Of a stretch of 64,000 bases of DNA, positions 26,151-36,198 are shown one piece after another. Both the position numbers and the translations under genes were made by a program. Location of the stretch: the NCBI RefSeq assembly GCF_030160235.1, contig NZ_BSNY01000037.1, positions 1 through 64,000 of the forward strand, in the 5' to 3' direction. Source of the stretch: Mesorhizobium huakuii. Its GTDB lineage: Bacteria; Pseudomonadota; Alphaproteobacteria; Rhizobiales; Rhizobiaceae. The notes under the pieces were generated by a model. The model was given only the letters and a program-made list of their open reading frames with translations. It was not told the DNA's origin and did no database searches. Within the stretch, counting starts at the first letter, position 1. Each line of letters begins with the position of its first letter.

Positions 26151-27374
26151 TCAGACGCCCGCTGCAGCAGGCGCCGCGGCCATAGGACCGCCGCGCCTGA
26201 ACCTGTTGAACAGGGCGCCGAGCGCCTGAACCCACCAGTTGTTGAAGGCCATCAGCGGCAACGCCACGAGGATCGAACCCAGTATGGCGGCGGCGGCACC
26301 GAGTGCGGTGGAGCCGCTTGCCAACAGCACCCATGACCCCAGCGAGCAGATAACGGGTACATGCACGAGGTAGAGCGGGAAAGACAGGTCGCCCAGGAAA
26401 CGTGCCGCCTTGCCCGAGAGCCATGATGGCGGCTCATCCACACTCAGCACCGCGTAGACCAACATGATGCTTGCCGGGATGGCTACGCAGGCTTGCCGCA
26501 GGCCTTCATCATCGGAAACCGCGGTCTCGAGCAGCGCAAAGGGCCGGTAAATGCCGACGGCACTCCCCGCATAGCCCAGCAGTGCAAGGGAAGCGATCAC
26601 CATGGCGCCTCTTACCCAGCGGTTCGGACGCAAACCCATGGCGAGAAGAGGATAGAGCATGAGGCTGGCCGGAAAGGCACAGAAAAAGAAACTGACTTGC
26701 AGCGCCAGGAACACGGCTGCTGCTGTGCAGACCCAGAAGAGCAACGTCCAGCGGCCCAGGAGAAAGAAGACGATTGGGGCGAGGGCGAAGGTCAGCATGC
26801 TCCCCCAGAACTCGACCGTCATGGTCCACAGGCTGCTGTCATAATATTTGTCGCCGTAGATGAACGTGCGCCAGGCCCCTTGCAGGAACGCGTCGGAGAA
26901 ACTCGCTGTCTCCGGCGACAGCACCTTTGAGGCATTGCCGAATCTGCCCAGCCACTCGGATTGGGTGATCGCAGCCGCATCCTGGAAGAAATACAGATCG
27001 AGCTTGAAGATGACACAGGATGCCAGAACCGTGACAAGCACTGGTCCGGCCAGACGAGGCAAACGCTTCATCGCACCCAGCAGTAGATCTTGTGCCTCGC
27101 GGGTCTGAAAATAGCGCTTCACAAGCACATAGGAAGACAGGACCAAAAACAAGTAGACGGCAGAGCCGCCATTAAAGGCGATAAACGCCAGACTCGTCCG
27201 GAGCGATTGCGCGGCGTTGTCTGCGTCGCCGCCCGCCGCCGACGGCGCAAAGGCACGCAAAATATGCCCATTCAGAACGATAAGCGCCGCGGCGCCTCTC
27301 AAGAATTCGAGCGAAGCGTCCTTGCGCAAGCGCTTACCCTCGTTTGAGCGTGACGAATTGTTATTGAGCAACAT
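26151..27374 (-). CDS. acyltransferase 3 family membrane protein
   Basis: 407 residues, about ten membrane segments. The catalytic-type histidine of the acyltransferase-3 family is in FLRGAAALIVLNGHILRAF (residues about 24-42), and the mostly hydrophobic remainder with YDSSLWTMTVEFWGS matches the family. Members such as NodX, OafA and ExoZ transfer acetyl or other acyl groups to exported sugars across the inner membrane. Acceptor unknown. It stands alone, converging on the aldolase gene. Confidence 0.85.
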   Translation of the reverse strand: MLLNNNSSRSNEGKRLRKDASLEFLRGAAALIVLNGHILRAFAPSAAGGDADNAAQSLRTSLAFIAFNGGSAVYLFLVLSSYVLVKRYFQTREAQDLLLGAMKRLPRLAGPVLVTVLASCVIFKLDLYFFQDAAAITQSEWLGRFGNASKVLSPETASFSDAFLQGAWRTFIYGDKYYDSSLWTMTVEFWGSMLTFALAPIVFFLLGRWTLLFWVCTAAAVFLALQVSFFFCAFPASLMLYPLLAMGLRPNRWVRGAMVIASLALLGYAGSAVGIYRPFALLETAVSDDEGLRQACVAIPASIMLVYAVLSVDEPPSWLSGKAARFLGDLSFPLYLVHVPVICSLGSWVLLASGSTALGAAAAILGSILVALPLMAFNNWWVQALGALFNRFRRGGPMAAAPAAAGV

Positions 27375-27494
27375 CGCACTTACACGGCGAACGGAGTTCG
27401 CCGCGCGTAAGAAGTATCGCGAGCCGCCTTAAATTATTGTTTATTGGAGCTCGGCGGTTTCTCCAGGGACTCTCCGCGCCGACTTAGGCGGGAT

Positions 27495-28043
27495 TCAGAG
27501 ATCCGTCAGGAATTTGGCGAAGGTCATCGAGCCTTCGGGCCAGGGACCGAAGCCCGAATCCTGGTTGAGATGACCGGTCTCGCCGGCATCGATGAATAGC
27601 GAACCCCAGGCGCCGGCTATGTCCTCGGCGACATCGAAGGCACAGAACGGGTCATTGCGGCTGGCGATCACGATCGACGGAAAAGGCAGCGGCTCGCGCG
27701 GGTACGGGCCGAAGGTCATCAGGTGCTTCGGCTTGATCCTGGGGTTGGCGACATCGGGCGGCGCCACGAAGAAGGCGCCGGCGACCGGTCTGACGAATTG
27801 CGGGATGGCCTGCACGGCCGCAGCCACACCCAGCGAATGCGCGACGATGACGACAGGCTTCTCGGCCTCGTTGACCGCCTTGGCCACGCTGGCCGTCCAG
27901 TCCTCGCGCACCGGCTTTGACCATTCGGCCTGCTCGACGCGACGCGCAGTCGACAGTTTCGACTGCCAGCGGGTCTGCCAATGCTCTGGCCCGGAATTGG
28001 TGTAGCCCGGGACGATCAGGATATCTGTGTCTTTGACTTTCAT
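27495..28043 (-). CDS. RBBP9/YdeN-family alpha/beta hydrolase
   Basis: 182 residues. The nucleophile elbow AHSLG has S70; the Asp is in NDPFC near 131 and the His in ETGHLNQ near 160. The N-terminal VPGYTNSGPEHWQTRW is the family hallmark. Serine hydrolases of this family are small, single-domain and cytoplasmic; true substrates are unknown. Confidence 0.88.
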   Translation of the reverse strand: MKVKDTDILIVPGYTNSGPEHWQTRWQSKLSTARRVEQAEWSKPVREDWTASVAKAVNEAEKPVVIVAHSLGVAAAVQAIPQFVRPVAGAFFVAPPDVANPRIKPKHLMTFGPYPREPLPFPSIVIASRNDPFCAFDVAEDIAGAWGSLFIDAGETGHLNQDSGFGPWPEGSMTFAKFLTDL

Positions 28044-28201
28044 GGTGCTGAGATAGCGAGCGCGATTGCCTCATGCAACCGTTGATGGGCACGCATTGGC
28101 TCATAATAGTGAACACCATGTTCGCTTTTCGCCATCTTGTGTGAACGATCGCGATGGACGATCTGTCATGACGAGAGAAACAGCCGTGGAAGACCGGGAT
28201 T

Positions 28202-29101
28202 TTGGCGCTGACACGACGTACAATGATCGGCGGCGCCGGGCTCCTGGCATTGGGAGCTTCATCAAGCGTTGCCGCAACGGAGACAACGATGAGCGAATTG
28301 CCATTTGCCGCCACCACGCCGGTGAGCGTTGCTCGAGTCGGGCTGAAGGCGCGTGATGCCGAAAGCCTAGCCGCCTATTACCGCAGGGTCGTCGGCCTGC
28401 AGGAATTGAGCCGTGCCGACGGCGCGATCACGCTCGGCGCCGGCAGCCGTCCGCTGCTGGTCCTCGAGCCGGATGCCTCCGCCAAGCCTGACGATCCGCG
28501 CAGCGCCGGCCTGTTCCACACGGCCTTCCTGCTGCCCAGCCGCGCCGATCTCGGCCGCTGGATCAACCACGCCATATCGGACAAGATCGCCATCGAAGGG
28601 GCTTCGGACCATCTGGTCAGCGAAGCGCTCTACCTGACCGACCCTGAAGGCAACGGCATCGAGATCTATGCCGACCGCCGGCCGCAGGACTGGAAGTGGA
28701 GCGGTGACAAAATTGCCATGGCGACCGAGCGGCTGAACATTCCTGCCGTCGTCGGCGAAGTGCCGGCGGGTGATGCGGGCTGGCAAGGCGCGCCGGAAAA
28801 CAGCATTGTAGGCCATGTCCATCTGCGCGTCGGCAGGCCGGAAGAGGCGGAAGCCTGGTGGAACCAGGAATTCGGCTTTGATACGGTGGCCAGGTATGGC
28901 GGCCAAGCGGTGTTCCTGTCGTCAGGCCACTACCACCACCACATCGGCGCCAATGCCTGGCAGAGCGCCGGCGCCGGCCGTCGCGATCCGTCGCGCTCGG
29001 GCCTCGCCTGGGTCGAGATGCGTTCGGACAATGTGACCGGCGAAACGACCCGTGAGGATCCCTGGGGCACGGTGATCAGGACTGTGCCTGGCAAGGCGTG
29101 A
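28202..29101 (+). CDS. VOC (glyoxalase/dioxygenase-fold) protein, possibly Tat-exported
   Basis: A VOC protein of two repeats: residues about 41-150 (VSVARVGLKARDAESLAAYY, metal ligands such as H96 in LFHTAFLL and the E in PEGNGIEIY) and from about 195 (GHVHLRVGRPEEAEAWW to HYHHHIGANAWQ). The start is uncertain. TTG at 28202 gives 299 residues beginning with a twin-arginine-like leader (LTRRTMIGGAGLLALG). ATG at 28289 has a better Shine-Dalgarno (GGAGA, 5 bases before) and yields 270 residues with no signal. Catechol-2,3-dioxygenase-like; substrate unknown. Confidence 0.8.
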   Translation: MALTRRTMIGGAGLLALGASSSVAATETTMSELPFAATTPVSVARVGLKARDAESLAAYYRRVVGLQELSRADGAITLGAGSRPLLVLEPDASAKPDDPRSAGLFHTAFLLPSRADLGRWINHAISDKIAIEGASDHLVSEALYLTDPEGNGIEIYADRRPQDWKWSGDKIAMATERLNIPAVVGEVPAGDAGWQGAPENSIVGHVHLRVGRPEEAEAWWNQEFGFDTVARYGGQAVFLSSGHYHHHIGANAWQSAGAGRRDPSRSGLAWVEMRSDNVTGETTREDPWGTVIRTVPGKA

Positions 29102-29122
29102 TTTGACTTCGGTACAGCGTCT

Positions 29123-29148
29123 TTCTCCCCGTATAGTGACGGGGAGAA
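29123..29148. terminator. hairpin between convergent VOC and purB genes
   Basis: A perfect 10-bp stem TTCTCCCCGT/ACGGGGAGAA (29123-29132, 29139-29148) with a 6-base loop. It has only a weak T-tract, but lies exactly in the 59-base convergent gap. The CTCCCC/GGGGAG core resembles a hairpin frequent in Mesorhizobium intergenic DNA; a shorter relative lies at 59529-59546. Confidence 0.5.
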
Positions 29149-29160
29149 GGAAAGCTCGCC

Positions 29161-30468
<1,308 letters not shown>

Positions 30469-30491
30469 CGGTCAGTCCTGATGTGTCTGGA

Positions 30492-30588
30492 GCAATTCCG
30501 GGAAAAGTGTGCAGCGGTTTTCCCACGGGAATTGCGAAAAAAAGGAGTTAGAGCGGGTCGGCGGTTCTACAAAACGCCGACCCGCTCT
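30492..30588. repeat. compound palindrome upstream of purB
   Basis: GCAATTCC/GGAATTGC (30492-30499, 30528-30535) frames GGGAAAA/TTTTCCC, and directly next to it a perfect 14-bp stem AGAGCGGGTCGGCG/CGCCGACCCGCTCT (30550-30563, 30575-30588) with an 11-base loop. The first half is characteristic of the RIME-like mosaic elements known from rhizobia. The element sits in the 157-base purB upstream region; purB transcription may start inside or beyond it. Confidence 0.6.
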
Positions 30589-30625
30589 GGGTTAGCCCGC
30601 CTCCTAACAGAGACAGACAAAATGC

Positions 30626-31144
30626 TCAACGCTGCTGCTGTGCAAACCAGAGGCTGGCGGCGAACAAGGCGATGAACCCAAGCGGAAAATAGAGCCTGAT
30701 GCCCAACACCACGAACTGGTAGGACGCCACCGCCATCGTGAAGGCGAGCTGAAACCCCCAGGTGAGGGTGAAGACGGGTGCATGCCATTCGGCATAGTAG
30801 GACCGGTACTGCAAGGCATAGAGCCCGGTGGTCAGCCCGATCGTCGCGGCGGCAAGGCACACCATTGCCGCTGCGAAGGCGACCTCCCGGCCCCTTCCGA
30901 GCGAGACCAGCCGCGCGGCGAACAGGCTGATCGGAAAGGCCAGCGCGCCGCCGCCCGCAAACAGCAGCGACACGGTGCGGATTTTCTCCGGCGTCACCCA
31001 ATTATCCAGCAACAGGTTGATGAGCGCGCTCATGCCCATCGTTGCTGCCCACAAGAACGAACCGAAAAATGTCGCGCCCCACCCTGGCAAGGCGCGGCGG
31101 ACGAAGTTCAAATTGCGGCTGAGTATGGCGGCGTGCGGTGTCAC
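30626..31144 (-). CDS. four- to five-helix membrane protein, unknown function
   Basis: 172 residues, starting with a GTG that overlaps the stop codon of the DUF2259 tail (GTGA). Four or five hydrophobic segments (FFGSFLWAATMGMSALINLL, SLLFAGGGALAFPISLFAA, AMVCLAAATIGLTTG, LTWGFQLAFTMAVASYQFVV, FPLGFIALFAASLW). I do not recognise the family. The overlap shows it was translationally coupled to the DUF2259 gene; with that gene now interrupted upstream, its expression may be affected. Confidence 0.62.
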   Translation of the reverse strand: MTPHAAILSRNLNFVRRALPGWGATFFGSFLWAATMGMSALINLLLDNWVTPEKIRTVSLLFAGGGALAFPISLFAARLVSLGRGREVAFAAAMVCLAAATIGLTTGLYALQYRSYYAEWHAPVFTLTWGFQLAFTMAVASYQFVVLGIRLYFPLGFIALFAASLWFAQQQR

Positions 31145-32075
31145 AGGCGGCCGGTCACGGCGATCCAGCGGAAGTCAGGACCCTCGAAGCCATATTGGCG
31201 TACCGCGATCAGCACCGCATAGGCGCTGAGGCTATCCATGGAAAAAGTCTGGACCGCACCGATGCGGTAGCCGTTCGGGCAGCCGCGGCTCTTGGGGATC
31301 GACTTGTCCTCGTGCAGCAGTTTGGTGGTGCCGCCATCCTGCGCCGCGACGCGCAGCAGCCGGAAGCCATTGATCTCGCCCTGGCTGTCGCAGCCTTCGG
31401 TGTTGTTCATGCCGATCTCGTCCAGCCGGAACTCGAGCGGTTGGTCGACCGGAGAGAAGATTGGCCGCGGATTGACCACTATCCGGTGCGGATCGGCCGA
31501 AAGCTCGGTCACCGGTCCTCGTGCAGCAGTTTGGTGGTGCCGCCATCCTGCGCCGCGACGCGCAGCAGCCGGAAGCCATTGATCTCGCCCTGGCTGTCGC
31601 AGCCTTCGGTGTTGTTCATGCCGATCTCGTCCAGCCGGAACTCGAGCGGTTGGTCGACCGGAGAGAAGATTGGCCGCGGATTGACCACTATCCGGTGCGG
31701 ATCGGCCGAAAGCTCGGTCACCGGATTGAAACCGGCGGTGATGCCGCGATTGGCACTCAACTCGGCCTGGCTGACAATGGCCTCGCCCTTTTGCCGGGCC
31801 TCAAGACGCGCCGCGTCCAGTTTGGCTTTCTCGTCGTCGAGCCGGATCCTGATCGGCGTGCCCTTGAGAAAGCTGTCATCGCTCGTGTCGATGTAATAGC
31901 GGTTGGCATAGGGAAAGCCCGACCCGTCCTGGACGCCGTATTCCTCGAAGGCGAACACGCCGCCATCCTTGCTGAAGCCAAGGATTTCAAGGTCGGCGAC
32001 ATCGCCGGCCTGGGCGGCGATCGACGCGCCAAGCTGTGCGGCCAGGGAAACGGCAAACAGGAAAAGCATTCGCAT
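31141..32075 (-). pseudogene. DUF2259 secreted protein gene interrupted by a tandem duplication
   Basis: The ATG at 32075 (GGAG 8 bases before it) begins a signal peptide (MRMLFLFAVSLAAQLGASIA) followed by the DUF2259 core (EILGFSKDGGVFAFEEYGVQ, DGSGFPYANRYYIDT). The frame then meets an exact direct repeat of 209-bp period and stops at 31509. The second copy, from a GTG at 31512, continues in the original frame to the true C-terminus (SMDSLSAYAVLIAV to stop at 31141). Deleting one 209-bp copy restores one frame of about 240 residues. As drawn the gene makes a truncated product. A sequencing or assembly error is possible. Confidence 0.8.
31306..31724. repeat. exact 209-bp tandem duplication inside the DUF2259 gene
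   Basis: Copy one is 31306-31515 and copy two 31515-31724, sharing the base at the junction. I compared the two by eye and found no difference. Because 209 is not a multiple of three it shifts the reading frame. Confidence 0.92.
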
Positions 32076-32207
32076 CTTTTTCACTCCGGCAGCCGGGATC
32101 GATGCAATCCCTAGCACGACGAAATCAAAACGTCGTGCGGGTCAAAAGCCTATGCATCCAATCGGCTCGTCATTTGTTATTGTCGGCAGTCCCAATGGAG
32201 AACCACC

Positions 32208-32462
32208 ATGACCGACACCAGCAAAATTCGCGAGCATATGGAAGTCGTCGGCGCCGATGGCGTGCATGTCGGCACGGTCGACAAGGTCGACGGCCAGCGC
32301 ATCAAGCTGACCAAGGCCGACAGCGGCGAGGGCGCTCACAAGGGGCATCACCACTACATTCCTCTGGCCCTGGTTGCGGAAGTTGATGGCAAGAAGGTGT
32401 GGCTGTCGGCGAATTCCGATGTGGCGGTGACGTTCGAGGAAGAAAAAACCGATCCGGTCTGA
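32208..32462 (+). CDS. DUF2171 small protein
   Basis: 84 residues. MTDTSKIREHMEVVGADGVH, then HHHYIPLALVAEVDGKKVWL: matches the DUF2171 family, a PRC-barrel-like small fold, common in rhizobia and often linked to stress genes. The three histidines near residue 48 could bind metal. The ATG follows TGGAG by 7 bases. Divergent from the DUF2259 gene. Confidence 0.8.
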   Translation: MTDTSKIREHMEVVGADGVHVGTVDKVDGQRIKLTKADSGEGAHKGHHHYIPLALVAEVDGKKVWLSANSDVAVTFEEEKTDPV

Positions 32463-32471
32463 TCGACAGCT

Positions 32472-33491
32472 TTAACGCGACGACCAGACGGGAAACAGAT
32501 CGTTGTCGGCTGGCGTCGCGGCAAACACGCCGCGGCTGATGGCGCGGGCCATGGTGGCGCCGGCCGCGGCATAGAGGTCGATTGCCGCATCGGCTTCCAG
32601 CCGGATACCGCTCTTACCGGTGGCCAGCGCGAAGACAAGGTCGCCGTCGGCCGGCGTGTGCGTCGGCCAGATGGCGCGCACGAAGCCGTCATGCGCCGAC
32701 ATTGCCAGGCGTTTCGCCGCGGCCTTGGTGAGAACCGCATCCGTGGCAATGACGGCGATGGTGGTGTTGCCGCCGGTTTCCATCTGCATGCCCGCATGCT
32801 TGTCGCGGTATTTCAGCGAGATTCTCTTCGCGTCATCAGGCATTGGCAAGGGATAGCCGAGCCCGCCGAATTCGTCGCCGATTTCGAAGGGCGCCGCCCA
32901 GAAATGGCGGCTGCGGCTGACGGTCACCGATCCGGTCGGATTGACGGCGGCCAGCGCGCCGATGGTGACGCCGGTGTCCAGCAGCGTCGAAGCGGAGCCA
33001 AGGCCGCCCTTCAGCCCGGCGGTCAAGGCACCGGTGCCGGCACCCGCCGTGCCCAACTGGAAATCGGTGGCGGCGGATTGTGCTGCCTGATAGCCGAGGT
33101 CACGGTAGGGAGGATAACGGCCCCAGTCCTTGTCGCCGCCATTGCGCAGGTCGAACAGAATCGCCGCCGGCACGATCGGCACGCGAAATCCGCCCACCTC
33201 GAAGCCGATGCCGCGCTCGCGCAACGCCGCTTGCACGCCGGACGCGGCGTCGAGGCCGAAAGCCGAGCCGCCCGACAGCACCACGGCATGGATCGTCTCG
33301 ATCGAATTGTGCGGTTCGAGAAGGTCCGTCTCGCGCGTGCCCGGCGCGCCGCCCAGGATCTGGACACCGGCCACCGCCGGTTCGTCGCAAAGGATAGTCG
33401 TCACGCCGGACTTCAGCCGGGCGTCGGCGGCGTTGCCGACGCGCAGGCCGGCAACGTCGGTGATCAGATTGCGAGGACCGGTGCGGAACAT
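32472..33491 (-). CDS. P1-family (DmpA-type) peptidase
   Basis: 339 residues from the ATG at 33491, whose A is shared with the stop of the upstream gene (TGATG). Family features are the N-terminal LITDVAGLRVGNA, SGGSAFGLDAASGV near 74-87 and the autoproteolysis/nucleophile site GGNTTIAVIATDA near 241-253, where DmpA-type Ntn hydrolases cut themselves. Such enzymes remove N-terminal residues from short peptides or amides, including D-amino-acid and beta-peptide substrates. It is coupled to a solute-binding protein gene, so an imported peptide or amide could be its substrate. Confidence 0.9.
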   Translation of the reverse strand: MFRTGPRNLITDVAGLRVGNAADARLKSGVTTILCDEPAVAGVQILGGAPGTRETDLLEPHNSIETIHAVVLSGGSAFGLDAASGVQAALRERGIGFEVGGFRVPIVPAAILFDLRNGGDKDWGRYPPYRDLGYQAAQSAATDFQLGTAGAGTGALTAGLKGGLGSASTLLDTGVTIGALAAVNPTGSVTVSRSRHFWAAPFEIGDEFGGLGYPLPMPDDAKRISLKYRDKHAGMQMETGGNTTIAVIATDAVLTKAAAKRLAMSAHDGFVRAIWPTHTPADGDLVFALATGKSGIRLEADAAIDLYAAAGATMARAISRGVFAATPADNDLFPVWSSR

Positions 33492-34558
33492 CAATGGCTT
33501 TCCAAGGGCACGAAGCGCGTGCCGTCGAAGCGGAAGACGCGGTAGGGGCTCTGGCTGAGGTCGCCCTTGGCATCGAAGCGGACCGGCCCTATCGCCGTGG
33601 TGAAATCATGCCCGCTCAGCGCCTCGATCAGCGGCTTGTCCGGGGACAAGGCCGATGCGGCCTTGGCGATCTCCACCGCCGCATAGGTCGGCAGCGTGTA
33701 GCCGTCCGGCACGATCTTTTGCGCGGAGAAGCTTTCCAGCACCTTTGCGTCGGCGACATCGGCCCATTCGGGCGGCGCGATCATCAGTGTGCCCGTCGCA
33801 TAGGGCACGTCACCGGGCGGCGTGCGCAGATTTTCGCCGCCGGCAAAGACGATGCCGGCCTGTAGTTGCGCGGCGTCGCGGCCCATGATGGCGATGTCGT
33901 CACCGTCGCCGCCGGCAAAGACATGGGTGGCGCCAGCCTTCTTCAGTCGCCCGATCATCCCTATCTGGTTGTCGAGCTGCGGCCGGAACGTGTCCACGAA
34001 CACCGGTTTCAACGCCGCTTGCTCGGCCGCCGCGCGAAAGGTCTCGGCCATCTCGCGCCCGTAGATGGTGCCGTCGTCGATGATGGCGAACAGCTCCTTC
34101 TGCCACAGGTGGGTGAGGGTGGAGGCGACGGCGTTGCGCTCGTCGTCGCCACGCGGCCCGAGGCGATAGACCGGCCAGCCGGTCTTGGCGCGACGGTCGG
34201 TGAGGCTTTCGGTCCGCACGCCGACGGTGATGACCGGGATGTTGGCGTCCTTGAGGATCGGCATCGCCGCCTCGATGGCTTCGGTGCAGAGGAAGCCGAC
34301 CACGAGACTGACCTTGGCCGCGGCAAAAACCCTGGCCGCGGCTGCCCCCCCGTCGGCGGTGCAGGCATCATCCTCGGTCTTGAGTTCGACGCCGTTTGCT
34401 TGCGCCGCGAGCCTGGCACCGGCCTCAATCTGCTTGCCGAGGATGGCTGACGGTCCCGACAACGGAGCGGCAACGCCGATCGTCAGCGTCTGGGCGCTGG
34501 CGGCGCCGGCCAGGAACAGCCAGGCCAGTGCGGCGGATATCGTTGCCCCGGGTCGCAT
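33491..34558 (-). CDS. branched-chain-type ABC substrate-binding protein
   Basis: 355 residues from the ATG at 34558. The signal peptide (ISAALAWLFLAGAASAQ) is followed by a Peripla_BP_6-type domain: LTIGVAAPLSGPSAILGKQI near the mature start and the LLVVGFLCTEAIEA-like and YGREMAETFRAAAEQ regions. No permease or ATPase gene is adjacent; the next gene downstream is the P1 peptidase. It might supply a transporter encoded elsewhere or act as a sensor partner. An upstream in-frame start (34675) is not used because it precedes the signal peptide. Confidence 0.82.
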   Translation of the reverse strand: MRPGATISAALAWLFLAGAASAQTLTIGVAAPLSGPSAILGKQIEAGARLAAQANGVELKTEDDACTADGGAAAARVFAAAKVSLVVGFLCTEAIEAAMPILKDANIPVITVGVRTESLTDRRAKTGWPVYRLGPRGDDERNAVASTLTHLWQKELFAIIDDGTIYGREMAETFRAAAEQAALKPVFVDTFRPQLDNQIGMIGRLKKAGATHVFAGGDGDDIAIMGRDAAQLQAGIVFAGGENLRTPPGDVPYATGTLMIAPPEWADVADAKVLESFSAQKIVPDGYTLPTYAAVEIAKAASALSPDKPLIEALSGHDFTTAIGPVRFDAKGDLSQSPYRVFRFDGTRFVPLESH

Positions 34559-34740
34559 CCTGCCGAAGAGTTCCTCCCAAGCCCGCGACAACAGTGCGAG
34601 CGCCAATTCTCGCCAAGACCTAAAGGCTGCCCGGCCTTGGTGCAACACGCGAATTCGGGGATATGGGCCAAGCACTTCGCTTGTGGCATGTCATGTCTGG
34701 CCATATATAGCGGTAGGGTTCTGGCTATGGACGATTTCCG

Positions 34741-35268
34741 GTGCTGAAGAAGAATGACATTGGACCGCAGGCCTATCGCGACGCGATGAGCCATTTTGCC
34801 GGCCACGTCCATGTGGTGACCACCGACGGACCCGCCGGCAAGCGCGGCACGACAGTGATCGCTGCTTGTTCGGTGTCGGACACGCCGCCGACCATTCTGG
34901 TCTGTCTCAACCGCGAAAATGCCAAGAATGAGCTGTTCGTGAAAAACGGCCGGTTTGCCCTGAACACGCTGGCTTCGCATCAGGAACCGCTATCGGTCGG
35001 CTTTTCCGGCATCACCGGCCTGCCGGTCGATGAGCGTTTCGCGCTCGGCGAATGGGATGTGATCTCCACCGGCGCGCCGACGCTGAAGGGCGCGCTCGCC
35101 GTGTTCGACTGCGAACTGATCGACACCAAGGACCTGGCCACCCATCGTGTGCTTTTTGGCAAGGTGACAGGCCTTCGCATGGGCGATAATTTGCGGCCGC
35201 TGATCTACCACGCTCGCGGCTACCACGTCCTGGACAGCGGAGCGGCGGCGTTCACGGAGAAAGAATGA
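34741..35268 (+). CDS. flavin reductase-like (FMN-binding split barrel) protein
   Basis: 175 residues starting with GTG at 34741; the ATG at 34727 is out of frame and closes after six codons. DAMSHFAGHVHVVTTDGPAG and VIAACSVSDTPPTILVCLNR are the HpaC-type flavin-binding motifs, with LPLVDERF-like SGITGLPVDERF following. Such enzymes supply reduced FMN/FAD to a monooxygenase. No oxygenase partner is next to it. It overlaps the MoxR gene by 4 bases (ATGA), so it opens the cox-accessory-like run. Confidence 0.85.
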   Translation: MLKKNDIGPQAYRDAMSHFAGHVHVVTTDGPAGKRGTTVIAACSVSDTPPTILVCLNRENAKNELFVKNGRFALNTLASHQEPLSVGFSGITGLPVDERFALGEWDVISTGAPTLKGALAVFDCELIDTKDLATHRVLFGKVTGLRMGDNLRPLIYHARGYHVLDSGAAAFTEKE

Positions 35269-36194
35269 CCGAACTGGAACCGCGCCCCGTACCGCGGACG
35301 ATCGACGAGACGCTCGATCTCTTGACCGGTGCGGACTATGTGGCGGACCGGTCGCTGGCGACCGTGCTTTTCCTGTCGCTGCGCATGAACCGGCCATTGT
35401 TCCTCGAGGGCGAGGCCGGCGTCGGCAAGACCGAGATCGCCAAGGTGTTGGCGCAGGCGCTTGGCCGCCGGCTGATCCGGCTGCAGTGCTATGAAGGGCT
35501 CGACGTTTCGTCTGCCGTCTACGAGTGGAATTACGCCGCGCAGATGATCGAGATCCGCATGGAGGAGGCGGCCGGCAAGGTCGACCGCACCGCCATGGAG
35601 CGCAACGTCTTCTCGGAAAAATACCTGATCCGCCGCCCGGTGCTCGATGCGCTGACCGGCAAGACGGGAGCGGCCCCGGTCTTCCTGATCGACGAACTCG
35701 ACCGCACCGACGAAGCCTTCGAAGCCTTCCTGCTCGAAATCCTCTCTGACTACCAGGTGACGGTGCCCGAACTCGGCACCATCAAGGCGGAAGAGCCGCC
35801 GATCGTCATCATCACCACCAACCGCACCCGCGAGATCCATGACGCACTGAAGCGGCGCTGCCTGTATCACTGGGTCGATTATCCCAACGCCGAGCGCGAA
35901 TTGGAGATCGTGCGCCGCAAGGTGCCGCGGGCCAACCAGCGGCTTTCGGCGGAGGTGGTCTCCTTCATCCAGAAACTGCGCCAGATCGAATTGTTCAAGG
36001 TGCCGGGCGTCGCCGAGACCATAGACTGGGCCGGCGCGCTGACCGAACTCGACAAGGTGGCGCTCGACCCGGAAACTGTTTCCGACACGATCGGCGTGCT
36101 GTTGAAATACCAGGACGACATTGCCCGCATCGGCACGGGCGAGGGCCGGCGCATCCTCGACGAGGTCAAGGCCGAGCTCGCGGCGGCGGAGTAA
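35265..36194 (+). CDS. MoxR/CoxD-type AAA+ ATPase
   Basis: 309 residues. Walker A GEAGVGKTE at 49-57, Walker B VFLIDELDR at 139-147, sensor-1 IITTN near 183. The long N-terminal extension before Walker A and the absence of a zinc motif are typical of MoxR-type chaperones. CoxD, in this group, helps install the copper-sulfur-molybdenum centre of CO dehydrogenase in Oligotropha. It works with a VWA protein, which is the next gene. Confidence 0.9.
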   Translation: MTELEPRPVPRTIDETLDLLTGADYVADRSLATVLFLSLRMNRPLFLEGEAGVGKTEIAKVLAQALGRRLIRLQCYEGLDVSSAVYEWNYAAQMIEIRMEEAAGKVDRTAMERNVFSEKYLIRRPVLDALTGKTGAAPVFLIDELDRTDEAFEAFLLEILSDYQVTVPELGTIKAEEPPIVIITTNRTREIHDALKRRCLYHWVDYPNAERELEIVRRKVPRANQRLSAEVVSFIQKLRQIELFKVPGVAETIDWAGALTELDKVALDPETVSDTIGVLLKYQDDIARIGTGEGRRILDEVKAELAAAE

Positions 36195-36198
36195 CGCG

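Noticed and set aside
31306-31724. Repeat considered as part of a CRISPR array
   Set aside because: There are only two copies, 209 bases long, with no spacer and no cas genes; it is a tandem duplication.
34727-34747. Six-codon ATG frame overlapping the flavin reductase start
   Set aside because: It is too short and has no composition (such as repeated codons for one amino acid) that would mark a leader peptide.
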